Source: Vanessa cardui
Lineage: Eukaryota > Arthropoda > Insecta > Lepidoptera > Nymphalidae
Assembly (NCBI RefSeq): GCF_905220365.1
Contig: NC_061127.1
Location: forward strand, 186,001-250,000
Direction: 5' to 3'
Length of the DNA stretch: 64,000 nt
Of the stretch, positions 12,411-24,714 are shown piece by piece. The position numbers were made by a program, and so were the translations under genes. Position 1 is the first letter of the stretch; every line of letters begins with the position of its first letter. The notes under the pieces are model-generated. The model ran no database searches. It saw only the letters and a list, made by a program, of their open reading frames with translations, and had not been told where the DNA came from.

Positions 12411-13569
12411 ACTACAAAGGTGCAGCCAGGCTTCTATTTTAGTCTCATTAGTTTGGCGCCCTGGTCTCGTCTAATAACGTTATCTAGTACGGTACTTTAC
12501 AATCATGAAATAATGATCAACCTCAGGATTGGTTTAAACCTACATCTTCAGTCCAGTATTTATTTATGTCAAACGAATCGAGTCAACTAAATAGAGATTA
12601 TAATATTAATGATTCTCAAGCGAACAAACCCGAATTCTCGATGTCAAGTTTCTAACTTTTAAATTTAACTTAGCGTCGGAAGTTTCTCCCGGAGCGTGTA
12701 TAATGAAAGAGCCCCTTAGCCGTGGGCTGTCTAAATTCATCTCGAAGCATCTTCTACGTGATACGTGCAAGTCTTACTTAGAAATCGTAGCGCTAGACTT
12801 CTACTTCGTGATTTGATAAAATTTGCAAACCAAATGCCCTCTTATTTAAATATTATGTATTACTGGGTTACAGACATGTTTGATAAATGAGTGAGCCAGG
12901 GTTTATTTCCGTGTTAAACGTTAAACGTAGAAAGGTGTTTTCATTTAATTTTTGGTTTATTTAAATTCTTAGCATTGCCAAAATTGACAATTAGGATTCT
13001 ATTAATAAATAGTCCCGTTTTTGGACTAAAAATGAAAAGTTGAAACAATATTATACGTTAAAAGTGCAAGATTTCAAAAGGTATTTTATTGGCACCTGTG
13101 ATTTATTTACCTTAAGCTTAGAACGTGACTGAACTAATAAACCCTGAATCACATTTACGAGCATCAATTTTAATTTAGCTGGATGGTTTCGAACACCCTT
13201 AAAGCCTTCGTAAGAAAAGGTTGCGATAGGTGGCCATCGCAATTTTACAGCTAAAGGATGCTATAGATTTTTGTGCCTTGTCTATCGACACTCGTAACTA
13301 TTTTACATAGCATAATCATTCTCCAGCTTTAGACCTGCGATGTTGATTTGAATAATAAATAAAAGACATTTGGTAAACAAAAGCCTATATCATTACGCGC
13401 CGAGGCGTCTCATTTACAACTCTCAAGGTTGTTTGTTTACAATACGAAAGATTTGAATTCGGATCAAACTTCAGTAGTCGTGCCTCAAATTTACGATAAA
13501 AATATTTTATTATGAAAATATAAAATGAAAAATGCTGTATTTTTATTTTTTCTAGATATTTGTTATAGC

Positions 13570-13640
13570 GCAGAAGTTAACGGCCGGTGGTGACCTCTCA
13601 TCACTGCACTAACAGGTGGTATGTCTGCCTGCTTAAAAAA
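13570..13640 (+). repeat. LINE 3'-end fragment (family D/E)
   Basis: A 'ggtggtgacctctcatca...gcctgctt' string followed by an A run resembles the end of the CR1/Jockey-type tails seen at 28.1 and 30.7 kb. It is broken by a short insertion and degenerate. Confidence 0.4.
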
Positions 13641-15755
13641 AAGAACTAACAATATAAAAAAGTTTGTATATAAGTATGCAAAATATAAAGCTACAACTCT
13701 CTAGCGCTACATAAAACAAATCCAATGCGAGATCCGAGGTCCGTTCGGGGTTTGCTTGTCACATATAAATGTATAAAGTTTTGCCAACCGATCATCATAT
13801 GGCCAACGCCAGAGGTTTTAACTTTCGAATTGAATACTATGGACCTCAGTCATTAGTCTCCCGATTAAAATTATTCTCCAGAAGGGTTTAATGAGAAGTA
13901 GATTCTCTGTATTCGCAAACCTTTATTTCAATGCTTTGTGACAAGATTGATAGATTTATGTAGAAAAAGCAAAGAAATGTAATGACGCCAAAGGATTTTA
14001 CTATCGTATCGTAACTTATTCGAGGCCATTCTAGAATACAAGTAATCTCGTTTGACACACGAACGAAAAAAGAACAAAAATCTATATAGCCAGTAAACAT
14101 TATTAAAGACCTATTTATTGACATAGTCATTTTGTAAGACCCAATGCCTTATGACATTGTTTATATTAAGACAGCTCTAATAAAGATTATATTTAATTTG
14201 TTAAGACATTACAAAGCCTTAATGCCATATTACGTCTCTGCAGAGCTATTCCGTAAGAACAAATTTGAAGCTCCTCGTGAAAGACGCTCATGATATGAAA
14301 AAATGATTGATACGCGCCATGTACTGAAAGAACATTGCCGTGATACAGAATTACAGACATTGCACGGTCGCGATATGGCGATGTATACCGGTCTATCGAA
14401 GTTTGAAGTTAGTTCGTATAATCAAACCTTCGTTTTTATAATAAAATTACAATATTTGACTTCAAATGCAAAGTCCAAATAAATAATAATAAAAACAATA
14501 ACAAAATATACCACATTGCTTTTTTACATGCATATAATCGACTTCCAACCCTTTTTTAGTTTTATATATACACATTCTGCCTTCCGGTTTTTTCCGTGAT
14601 CCATATTCCGAACCTTATAGATTAAATTGAAATATTCAAGGAAGAAAGTAGTTTTGGTGAGTAACGAAAAGCATAGAAAAGGAACAGGCAAAACTACATT
14701 AGCTCTAAAAAAGCTCTCGCCCGGGCACTTTCAATATGACCTTTGGAATAATAAATATAATATAAAAGTTGCGGCGCCTCACTCCGTACCCAACAATAAC
14801 TCTTGATATAATCAGAATAACTTTTTTTTTCTAATAAATCTAACACATGTTCGATATAACTTATTTTGACAGGTAAGTTTACAAGTACTATATAATTTCA
14901 CTAAAAACCTTTTACATACGTAGTCACGTTCTATGCCTTAAACTTCACAGTTTCCGCATTGCATTCTTAAATTCTACCATAATACTTATTTTTTTGACAT
15001 TACTCTTTGACTGATTTCGCCACTAAAGCCTTTTTCCAGGTCAATACACAAGTGCCCTCTGTATGCTAATCAAATCATAGAAATACAACACTATTTTATT
15101 TAAATAAACTTTACAAAAAAGTATATTTAAATTGTCAATGTTCCAACCCTAACACCATTTCGAAATCAATCAATCAAAGAAATCCTGACGCATTATCCGA
15201 TGGGACGACAGAAAACAATAGTTTTCTATTGACTCTAGTTACATCCTCAACTTTATGAGCTAGTAAATAGGCAAACTAAAATACTTTCATAATGAGATAA
15301 ACAAACACAAAATGTATGCAAAATGAATAATCAATCTCACGCTAAAAGCACAATCCAAAGACTGGTCCACATCGCAGAGAGTCGACCCAAATAGCCGAAC
15401 GGAGACGAGTGTTGAGTTACGAGTTGCGAGTTCGTTCGCCAAAAACCTTTGTCTTTGTGCGAGATGGAGAGATGAATTAAAATCTTTCAATGCCAATGCC
15501 GAGAGGGAAATAGAAGAATGTTTTCATTCGAATTCGTGGCATTTTGAAATACTTTTTGCCGTCGAACCGTTTTTTAGCGATGGCGAAAAATTCCGAATGT
15601 TTTATCCGATACGTGCCGTTTGTCTCCAAATCAAAGAGAGCAATATAATATAAGCCTGCTCAAAAACAGCTAGACGCGTAAGACTTTATTATGATACCAT
15701 TAGATAGCTTTAATGAGAAAGCGTACGATTTCATTTTATATTCCTTCTGTGAAAG

Positions 15756-16054
15756 AGATGGCCCAGTGGTTAGAACGCGTGCATCTTAACCGATTATTGT
15801 GGGTTCAAACCCAGGCAAGCATCACTGAATATTCATGTGCTTAATTTGTGTTTATAATTAACCTCGTGCTCGGCGGTGAAGGAAAATATCGTGAGGAAAC
15901 CTGCATGTGTCTAATTTCATAAAAATTATGCCACATGTGTATTCCTCGAACCCGCATTGGAACAGCGTGGTGGAATATGTTCCAAACCTTCTCCTCAATG
16001 GGAGAGGAAGCCTCAGCCCAACTGTGGGAAATTTACAGGCTGTTGTTGTTGTTG
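15756..16054 (+). mobile_element. Full-length Metulj-like SINE (family A) with 10-bp TSD
   Basis: The element runs from an A-box-type 'agatggcccagtgg' through a B box ('gggttcaaacccaggc') to 'tttacaggctgttgttgttg'. It is flanked by the direct repeat tctgtgaaag at 15746-15755 and 16055-16064, so both ends are defined (299 bases). This is the clearest reference copy in the window. It is non-autonomous, presumably transcribed by Pol III and mobilised by a LINE partner (general SINE biology). Confidence 0.93.
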
Positions 16055-16158
16055 TCTGTGAAAGTTAATAAAAATATAAGTTATGTATATCTTTACCGTT
16101 CCAGAAATAATTTGTAAAGTAAAAATGACATTCAATAACCAGCAGAGCAAATGAAAGT

Positions 16159-16171
16159 CCCCCCCCCCCCC
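16159..16171. repeat. Poly(C) run
   Basis: Thirteen consecutive C residues in otherwise AT-rich intron. Confidence 0.95.
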
Positions 16172-16602
16172 TTTGAATATAAGAGGAATAAAATGGATCG
16201 GTAACCAACTGTTATCGGGTTTTGATTTTGTGATGTTATCTTTTGAACCGACCGTTTCATTCTATTAAGACATTGTGCTCAGTAAATACAAAAAATGTTA
16301 ATGCTGTAGATCGTAGTGTTCTTGTTAAGTATGTCCGTCGTTAATGACTTTTACAAAAACTGTTCCTTTGGACAAAGTAACCCATTCATTCTTTCGTCTC
16401 GTGTGTTTTGTTGTGAATGTGCTGAATATTTTTAGTTCGCGGGATATATTTTAAGACAAATCATTGTAATCGAGTCCTCATGGGTTGTATTCGGAACTAA
16501 TGGAGAGAAAACTGCTTAATTAATTATCGGCAGTAATGGTCTTCATATAATAAATTTTCTATTTAGTGGTAGTTGAGGTTTTGGTATTGCGTACAGTTAG
16601 TA

Positions 16603-16902
16603 AAAAAGTAACAGCCTGTAAATTCCCACTGCTGGGCTAAAGGCCTCCTCTCCCTTTAAGGAGAAGGTTTTGGAACATATTCCACCACGCTGTTCCAATG
16701 CAGGTTGGTGGAATACACATGTGGCAGAATTTCTATGAAATTTGTCACATGCAGGTTTCCTCACGATGTTTTCCTTCACCGCTGAGCACGAGATGAATTA
16801 TAAAGACAAATTAAGCACATGAATCAGCGGTGCTTGCCTGGGTTTGAACCCGCAATCATCGGTTAAGATGCACGCGTTCTAACCACTGGGCCATCTCTGC
16901 TC
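16603..16902 (-). mobile_element. Full-length Metulj-like SINE (family A), inverted, with 11-bp TSD
   Basis: The reverse-orientation copy runs from 'aacagcctgtaaattcccac' to 'ccactgggccatctctgc'. The target repeat tacagttagta flanks it exactly at 16592-16602 and 16903-16913. It lies about 550 bases from the opposite-strand copy at 15756, so a transcript of the intron could fold into a roughly 300-bp imperfect duplex. Confidence 0.93.
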
Positions 16903-17059
16903 TACAGTTAGTACTGAGTAACATAATATCCCATAAACAAGTAATAGTTGACTAAAGTCGTTAATTTAGTAAAATGTGAAAGTTACAAGAAAGGAGTACG
17001 CTCTTTTTTTTTGAAGGTTCCCATGTCGTAACGGTTCGGAAAAACCGCCGGCGAATTTG

Positions 17060-17185
17060 AAGAAATTTGGTAGAGGAGCAAAACTTGAACGCCAAGGAAA
17101 GACAAAGGTTACTTGTTTTGCCTAACACATGACAACCGACACCTTAAAACGCTACCGAAATCGCGGACGACTACTAGTATACAAA
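17060..17185 (+). repeat. RTE-like repeat tail, family F (3' portion)
   Basis: Contains 'aaatttggtagaggagcaaa' and ends 'atcgcggacgactactagta', matching the terminal part of family F. A short family D-like piece (16990-17050, reverse) abuts it. Confidence 0.65.
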
Positions 17186-17504
17186 ATTATACATAATAGT
17201 CTTTGCCAACAGAGTTGAGATACATTTGCACATTTACTCTAAAAGAAAACTTAACTTGCGCCGTGTACTAAAATCGTTTGAAGGTAAGTCAAATTACAAA
17301 TTGTTTTACGACATTCCTTTTAAAAGTTAGGGCAGACACCAAAAATGTAAAAACTTACAACGATCAAAGAGTCCTCAGGGATAAATATTTAAATTTTCTC
17401 GTCGGCTTACTTGTACATCAGCGCGTACCTACCGCAAGTTGATCCTAGCTCAAGTTTTTATCCATTATTTGGGTCGACATCCTACTTAGCTTTAGGTAAA
17501 TAAT

Positions 17505-17712
17505 TACAAATAATAAATAAATAAATATTGGACAATATCACACACATTACTCTGACCCCAATATAAGTAGCACTTGTGTTACAGAAATCAGAAGTCACGA
17601 CGGTAACACAAACACCAAGACCCAAGACACAGAAAACTAACAAGAATAAACTTTTTCTACATCGACTTGGTCGGGAATCGAAACCGGTGTTCGTTCGTCC
17701 GACCGTCAGATA
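17505..17712 (-). mobile_element. tRNA-derived SINE, family B (degraded)
   Basis: In reverse it shows the family B landmarks: a B-box-like 'tcccgaccaagtcgatgtag', 'gtgttaccgtcgtgac' and 'aacacaagtgc', ending in a TTTATT-rich tail. The head is eroded. Confidence 0.75.
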
Positions 17713-18594
17713 TTTAGATATTTTTTATAACTATTTATTCTTTATGCATTACCGATATAAGCGTTAAACTAAAACAACCTGGCGAATGTCTGTCGTGCGT
17801 AGAATCATTTCGATATGAAATTACACGGACAAATATATAGTTCCGCTCTGGATCGAGTGTTTTTGTCGGAAAAGTTTCGTTCTTTTTAAGGCTGTACTCT
17901 TTTTCCTTTTTATGTAATTCGTATGAGAACATTTATTTATCAATATTTTAGGCAAAAATATATTTTTGACAAATATAAATATCTAGCTTTTCTCATCGAA
18001 TGATACATACGATTTTCTAGTCTAGGGAATAGCAGATATTACTGGCAATTTTAAGGTAGTATTCGATTCTTGTATGATAATAAGAATTATATAATATAAT
18101 AGGGTTAATTTTATATCACAAGAAATATTAATTTGAGATATAAATGATTGTAAAGCTAGTTAATCAAAAATACAAAAATTGCGTGATGACCATAGTGATA
18201 TATTCATTAGAGAATAAAAATATTTTTAGTTTAAAAAAAATGAGCACTTATGTCAGTGAATGACACTTCTAGCTTTACTTGGAGGGACTGAGGAAAGTGG
18301 GGTAAAGATGTATACGGCGCGGTACACTACAGACGCTACGTGTTCCTCCATACATTCAACTTAAATTCGTCAACTAAGCGCTTCTTCGACAGCACTTGCA
18401 ATTTTGCTGCGCAATTTTAATATTAATTTTACCTTATAACCTAGTTTCGAGAGAAAACTTTCTTTTTGTTATATTTTCGTAATGAAAAAACTAAATAACT
18501 CTTCAAAAAAATTCTCAAAATCGTAGTGCTAACAGCTATTACAGAGTAAGTTAATATATTACAAATGTACGAACAAATACAATTGCAGTATCTT

Positions 18595-18895
18595 GTCTAG
18601 AGGACCTATCTATAACCACTACATAAAAATATATATAAATAGAATCGCTTTCTCTATCCCTATATGTTTTTGTATACTTAAATCTTTAAAACTACGCAAC
18701 GGATTTTGATGCGGTTTCTTTAAAAGATAGAGTTATTCGAGAGGAAGGTTTTTTTTATAAAATACATGAACAACATAGTAAAGAAACACTGATAATTTTA
18801 GAAGTTTCTAATGTGATATCGTAAATAAATAAAGTCTATAGTACATTTAGACTCAACATTACACCCCTGCGAAGCCGGGGCGGGCGCTGGTTTGA
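18595..18895 (+). repeat. Repeat tail, family H
   Basis: Contains 'ggattttgatgcggtttctt', 'gattcgagaggaagg'-like text and the GC-rich end 'gcgaagccggggcgggcgct'. It matches a copy at 50.3 kb and a reverse copy at 56.6 kb. Non-coding; superfamily not determined. Confidence 0.7.
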
Positions 18896-18994
18896 AATAT
18901 AAGAAGTATTTTATCGGAATTATAAATGGATACAAGTATTGTGATCGTTATAAGGCAAGTTATAAACCGAATTAACAAAAAATATACATCTTAA

Positions 18995-19090
18995 TTTTTG
19001 GGGCGGCAGATCGACGACGATACACCTGCAAGCCCCCAGGCGTTGCAGATGTCCACAGGCGGTGGTAGTCGGTTTCCATTCAGTGCTCGT
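18995..19090 (+). repeat. LINE 3'-end fragment, family D
   Basis: Contains 'cctgcaagcccccaggcgtt' and 'ggcggtggtagtcggtttcc', the UTR-proximal tail seen at 30.7 kb downstream of a LINE ORF remnant. Confidence 0.7.
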
Positions 19091-19480
19091 TTGATACTTG
19101 TCAAAAGTAATAGTTAAAGAACCTATATGAAAACTTATAACAAAAAAGTAGAATCAATCGTGCACTAAACTCACATAATAGATTTCACGCTCAGCGGTAA
19201 CGAGGTATAAGAACGTTGGAATTCAATTAAAATGCAAATAGCGACATCTACCGGTGGGCGCAGTACAACCGGCAGCGCCGCCGCGTCGAGACGGAACCGC
19301 AATTGTTTTCAAACAGCTTTCATAATTGAAGAACTATTTAAAATTTATAATTGTAGCAGCTGCGTGCGAAATTAAACGAATTCCGTGAAAACTCGAGTGT
19401 CGCTGTGAATTTGGAAGTTACATTTCAAGAAGTCTTAATTCTACCAGAAACGTTACAAACTTCTTAAAATCGACAACATT

Positions 19481-19917
19481 CTGTAAATTTCCCACTGCTG
19501 AGCTAAGGCCTACTCTTCCTTTGAGGAGAAGGTTTGGAACATATTCCACCACGCTTATTTAAATAAAACTAGTTATTACGGATTTTAATCGCGTATATTA
19601 TTTATTTTGGACATCCCGACGTTTCACAGCACTTTACAGCATTCGTGGTCACGGGTAGACGGTTTAAATGTGTAATAATCGCGAAAATTTAAGACAACAT
19701 TCCACCACGCTGTTCCAATGCGTGTTGTTGGAATTCACGTGTGGCGGAATTTCTATGAAATTAAACACATTCAGGTTTCCTCACGATGTTTTTTTCACGC
19801 CCGATCATGAATTATACACACCAATTAGGCATATGAATATTCAGTGGAGCTTGCCTGGGTTTAAACCCACAATCATCGGTTAAGATGCAGGCGTTCTAAC
19901 CACTGGTCATCTCGGCT
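19481..19917 (-). mobile_element. Metulj-like SINE (family A) split by a nested insertion
   Basis: The two halves (19481-19555 and 19699-19917) are consecutive parts of one reverse-orientation SINE. They are separated by a 143-base element flanked by duplicated SINE sequence. Imperfect outer flanking repeats (cttcttaaaat / cttcttgaaat) may be the TSD of the SINE itself. The order of events is therefore SINE first, element I second. Confidence 0.88.
19556..19698 (-). mobile_element. Element I (short non-autonomous transposon) nested in a SINE, 13-bp TSD
   Basis: The insert is bounded by exact repeats of attccaccacgct (19543-19555, 19699-19711). In its own orientation it starts GTTGTCTTAAATTTTCGCG, contains 'gctgtaaagtgct' and 'gaaacgtcgggatgtcc', and ends CTAGTTTTATTT. 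Related copies lie at 29173 and 34148. The long TSD and variable 5' truncation point to target-primed retrotransposition. The 'cgaaacgtcggga' phrase recalls Penelope-like element termini, but that link is only a resemblance from memory. Confidence 0.8.
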
Positions 19918-22091
19918 CTTCTTGAAATTACTAGAAGTAATTGAACTACTTAATCATACCTATCTAATTTCTCGTTTTTCAACCACCTCTTCTAACATTT
20001 CTAATAGCCGCTGTTAGTGTTATGCATCGTCAGTAAAGTCCCTAGTCTCTATCGTTGACGTTATACTGGCTTACACTTCAAACTGAACAGTATACGCAGT
20101 ATTCCAGTTTTTATCAGGGCCTAAGGGAGTTAGAAAAGGCCTCAGACCTGAGTCAAAATAAAAAATATATTCAAGATTTATGGCCAATAATGTCGTAACA
20201 TTTAATCTAATTTATGTCACTGTAAATGACACAGGGGGCGCTTCTCCCTACTTCCTGTAACAGATTTCCGTCGCATTTGGAAATTTAAACGCATCAAATA
20301 CCGTGTCATGAAAACGTGTCTACGATATAATAAAATACAATATAGTTATATGTATCATTACTCAACTGATAATCAAAAAAGATCGTTTCATCGAAACATG
20401 ATATCCCGTAGAGTAATATATAGCAATAAAAACTGCATTTCTCAAATCAAGCGCTCTCAAAAATATTTAAATTAAAAATCAATAATGAAATCTTCAAATT
20501 ATAAACAATAAAAAAACGTGAGCGTTGGAACGAAATTGATTTAGTTTTATTAATTTGAAAATGACATCTCAACCAAAAAATTCATTCGCTGTAACCATTT
20601 TCCGAGATCAAAGACTCTGGGCGCTATATTATGTATTAAAAGTATTTGAGAAAATTATTATTAAAAGTCCCGGGCCAATTAAAACAATAACAAAAAATCA
20701 ATTTAAATAATTTATATACAATCGTATACAATAGAAAGAGAGGGAAAGGTTGCCTGGCGGGCATAGTGCTTCTTCCTTACGCGACGACTTTGCTATTACT
20801 CTAATGTCAGCCGCGTAGATGAACTTCGTCACAATAAAACATAAATAAAAATTTTAACAAAAAGAAAAACCGACTTCAAACAAAACACTATTTTAAACCA
20901 ATAAAAATGCACTAAAAAGTAATAAAAATAATTGCATATATAACATATTTTTTAGAGTCCTCCTAGGTAAAATGAAGTGAAAAATATTAGACTACTTAAA
21001 AGTCGATTTACGATTATATAACGTAATTATATTTATTATTATATTTGGGGTTGGTGTCAGCCACGGGCACACGCCTCAACAATCAAAAGAAAGATTGATT
21101 GACCCAGTATATTATCGTATAAAGGGTAATTTGTAAAAAACATATATCTTAAAGTATTCTCGTATTGTTTTTTGATAGATATACTATAGGGTTTTCTTGG
21201 CTAACACCGATTGTAGTTTCTTTAAAACCTCTTTCAGTACCTTAATGTTATCGCTTTAAAAAAACAAAATCTTTTTCACTCACAGAAGAATTCATAAAGG
21301 AAGTTTAACAGAATAATTTGTTAAGGTTTTTGTGTGAATCAGTTGAACTAGAACGACAATTGTTAAATATGTCTGTAAAAGGCAACAAAAAAAAATATAA
21401 AAAATGTATTGCTCACCGTGTGAAACCGGGTACGGCCGTTAGCACATAGCAAAAAGATACCGCTGCTTAGAGTAACTTTGAGACTTAATATCTTAATTCA
21501 GAGTCAACTGTTGGAATGCAGTTCCAACATTATTATTATATCCTAAGTAATGTACAGCTTGCTTGTTTTGTTGGGTTTGTATGTGTTCGCAGATCGTTCA
21601 CCCGATTTAGTGTAAGCCTTGTCGTTGCTGTTAATGACTCATGCATAAGTGTGCCTGACAGCGCCATCAACGTTTAATAGTAAATAGTTGGCGCTGGAGT
21701 CGCATCCGATAATTGTTCGTCTTCTATGCAATCGTGCCTCATTCAACTTGTAGGTCAAGCGAATGTGCAAAGGCATGATCTTCTGAAACACGCACACATA
21801 TATTGATAGCGCGAGTTGTTTTGTGAAGGATAGAATTACAGATAGGATGCCATGTTATCTGAATTTTTTTATATAGGCGAACGTTGCCGCATACTCAATA
21901 ATTTCAGCTTATAAAACAACATAAGTATTATGGAATTGTGAAATATTGATATTCATTTGATTATTCACTAATCTATTTTTATTTCAAATGCTGTTCATAA
22001 ATGTCTAGCTCTTCGAAAAAAATTACTTGACAAATATAAAACACTCTTAAGGATTCTACGTATAAGTTCCAGCATTTATTAATTGTTGCAG

Positions 22092-22273
22092 ACGTGAATC
22101 AGGAGGTCAGTTACCTCGTTCGGCCAGCATCGACTCCGTGGTGGAAGCTGCGATCTGCGCGAGACACTCGGAGCCGAGTCCTATCACGCTACAGCTGCCC
22201 AGAGCTGATCGGGCCTTGAGTCTTGTCTCCCCCGCGGTCGGCAGGAGAGCGAAATCTCAGAGAGGACAAGCCG
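22092..22273 (+). CDS. Internal coding exon, Ser/Arg-rich protein (same gene as 5702-5842)
   Basis: A 182-base GC-rich exon between ttgttgcag (ending 22091) and a consensus donor G|GTGAGT (22274). The first base completes Arg from the previous exon. The frame then reads RESGGQLPRSASIDSVVEA, AICARHSEPSPITLQLPRAD, RALSLVSPAVGRRAKSQRGQA, leaving one base of the next codon. The other two frames contain stops, so this is the only fully open one, and it is the one the 5702 exon predicts. PRSASID resembles a phosphorylated, 14-3-3-type site (RSxS), and the segment looks disordered. No folded domain is visible and I cannot name the gene. The next coding exon must supply two bases; I could not find it in this window. 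Confidence 0.82.
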
Positions 22274-22559
22274 GTGAGTAACAGTACCATACTAAATATA
22301 TATAAGAGATACGTATTGTGTGTTATATTTTTTTCTGGAAAAAACGAGTTGCTTTTCAGATTTTATTTACAATTGATGTTATAATTACATTGATACCACA
22401 ACATCCCGCAAAAACCCGTTCGATTCATTCGATGAACGCTACAAAGGGATGTAGAGAGTATGGAGGATAACGGATTTTGTGTTCGGGGATGTTTCCGACA
22501 AATATAAGTTTCATTTAGGTGACTCATTTTTTTTTATCTAATGAGTAGTTCCAGCAAAC

Positions 22560-22660
22560 GGTAAGTGCTAAACATCGCCAATGCGCGACCAGCCTTAGGA
22601 ACTAAAACGATACGTGTGGTGACGATACCCGTACCAAAGCCACAGTTACCATCGAGTAAC
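22560..22660 (-). repeat. Repeat tail fragment, family E
   Basis: Contains 'aaacatcgccaatgcgcgac' and 'cttaggaactaaaa', matching the reverse family E copy at 33.07-33.12 kb. Confidence 0.55.
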
Positions 22661-23673
22661 CGCTGGACGTGTAATAAAATTGAGCCAACGAACAGGGTCT
22701 AGCTGAAATATTTCAACTTTGGAGCGTTCAATTGGACATCTGAACTATCTCCAAGAATGATAAAGGGGTTATAATATGTATTTTTTTAATTTGACAAGTC
22801 GTTTGTGATGGTTTAGGTAAATTTCGTCTATATTTCAATTCGAAATGTTTGAGCGAACAATGCAAGACGTTCGACTATTCTGTAATTTAATTTGTTTTCG
22901 ACATCGGGACCCGTCCGTTCGAATACGAATTATCTTCGAATTCAGTGAATTGTCCGTTTTGATATCGGCAGCGCTATTCTGTAAAAACTCACTTCATCTC
23001 ACTCGTAAAATGTTAAAACCCGCCGTTCGGTAATACGTTTTGTTGATTATTTAATGATAAAGTTATTGTTGTTTACGTCGCGTTTCATATTCTGATGTTT
23101 ACGTCCTTCTGCTGGGGTTATTTTTAAGTTTGTAGACAAAAAATATAATGAAATATCTTCAAATTATATATTATTATATATTTAAGTTAAAGCTGTATTG
23201 TAACTGAACAGATTACAAAGATGATAACAAAGTGTGGAATAAACATTCATTGTTTTTTATATAGAGATTACGAATGTTCTTGCACCTGAAGGGTATTAGT
23301 TAAATACGAATATGGCAAAAATTAACTCGGGGTTTCTTTCTGGTTCTGCACGATCGATTGTGACTTTTCGTAAAATTAAAATAGCTGTGTATAAATCAAA
23401 TTGTGTCTAACACGATCCATATAATCCTTATACGTCATGTAATATATATTTGTAACTTATTGAAATAATTTTTACTTTTCAATCGACCAACGCGGTCAGT
23501 GTTTACCGTCGGAAAGCTGAGCGCAAATACAACAAACGTGAAGAGCGAGGCGAAAATACGGATCTGTTACAGACAGACACATATTTTTTCTGTATCGCTA
23601 CATAAACAATAAGAACGTATTAAACTTTATTGAATATTTCGAATTAATTAAAGTCGACTGTAAAATTAAAAAA

Positions 23674-23866
23674 TAAAATAAATATTGGACAACGTCACAT
23701 ACATTAATCTGATCCCAATGTAAGTAGCTAACGCTCTTGTGTTATAGAACCCAACCCAATAGATAACTAATGAAGTTTTTCTACATCGAATCGGCCGGGA
23801 ATCGAACCCAGGGCCTCGTAGTAGCGTAACCATGACAACCGGAGTACACACTCGACCAAAAGGTCC
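23674..23866 (-). mobile_element. tRNA-derived SINE, family B
   Basis: In reverse: a head with 'gtgtgtactccggttgtcat', B box 'gggttcgattcccggccgat', then 'aagtagctaa'-type body and an AT-rich tail. The internal 'taccgtcgttacttctgat' block is replaced, so this is a diverged or partly deleted copy. Confidence 0.8.
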
Positions 23867-24714
23867 TCATGTCATCATGACTGTATATAAAACATACACA
23901 TACCATGTATGAATTATAATTTAATTACAATTTTTCTATTGAATCAAGTACGTCAGTTGAAGGCTACTGACCCACGGTATCTTCATTTAAGCCTTTACAA
24001 TTAACAGTATATTGTAATTATAACAAGTAATATCGGTATTCGGTTTTAAACTTAATTGAAATGTAATTCGATCGTGTTATGTGGATTGCATTGAAATTCC
24101 ATTTTCTCCAAACAAATAATCAATGTTATCGACACAAAGCTGCGCGAATTGTGTTTTATTATATCACAATAATCGTAACTTCAATTGGCATAATCAATAA
24201 TAAATTAGTAAATCTCAAATGAAGCGCGTGGAACTTTATAGTGAAGAAACAAAAGCGATTATCAAAACTAAAATGACATTCCCGATGGTAGCTCTACGTT
24301 GCTGCTTCACACGTTACGTTACGTTTTTGTTAGTGTATCAAAAGTTGTCACTTTACTGTGCAGAATTTGAATTATTTTGCCGCTTCACTATAATGCGCGC
24401 TCCATCTGCCTTATGTTTTAGAATCCGCGGAAAAAACTTTGTGTTAAAAAGGTGTTTCTGTTGTTGACCGTTGAAGACTTCTTTGGAGTTCCACCACAAC
24501 ACGCATTGTCATCGAAACTGGACCAATATTTGCCATTTCAACTCCGTAAGATTGTAGGAATTGACTCCAATTCATTGCAAGATTTGATCTAAAGTAACAT
24601 ACATAGCAATTAAAATAAAAGCACGTGAAAAAGTTACAGCTGGAAAATCATCCTGCTGATGAAACAGCCTCTTATTTGAAGGTTATTCAGCTCAATGAGG
24701 CGACAGAGACATAT

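Larger units (their letters stand above)
5843..22091 (+). other. Large intron (about 16.2 kb) between the two coding exons
   Basis: Begins GTATCG and ends ttgttgcag. It is phase 2: the upstream exon ends in two codon bases and the downstream exon supplies one. It contains SINEs at 7.86, 15.76, 16.60 and 19.48 kb, a family B SINE at 17.5 kb, repeat tails at 6.68, 11.73, 17.06 and 18.6 kb, and long AT-rich spans (8.2-11.7, 11.9-15.7, 20.0-22.0 kb) in which I see no gene. CpG-richer unexplained islets lie at about 7190-7320, 15380-15630 and 19235-19310. Intron status is inferred from the exon pairing. Confidence 0.65.

Noticed and set aside
15756..15840. tRNA-like segment
   Set aside because: Part of a family A SINE bounded by a target-site duplication.
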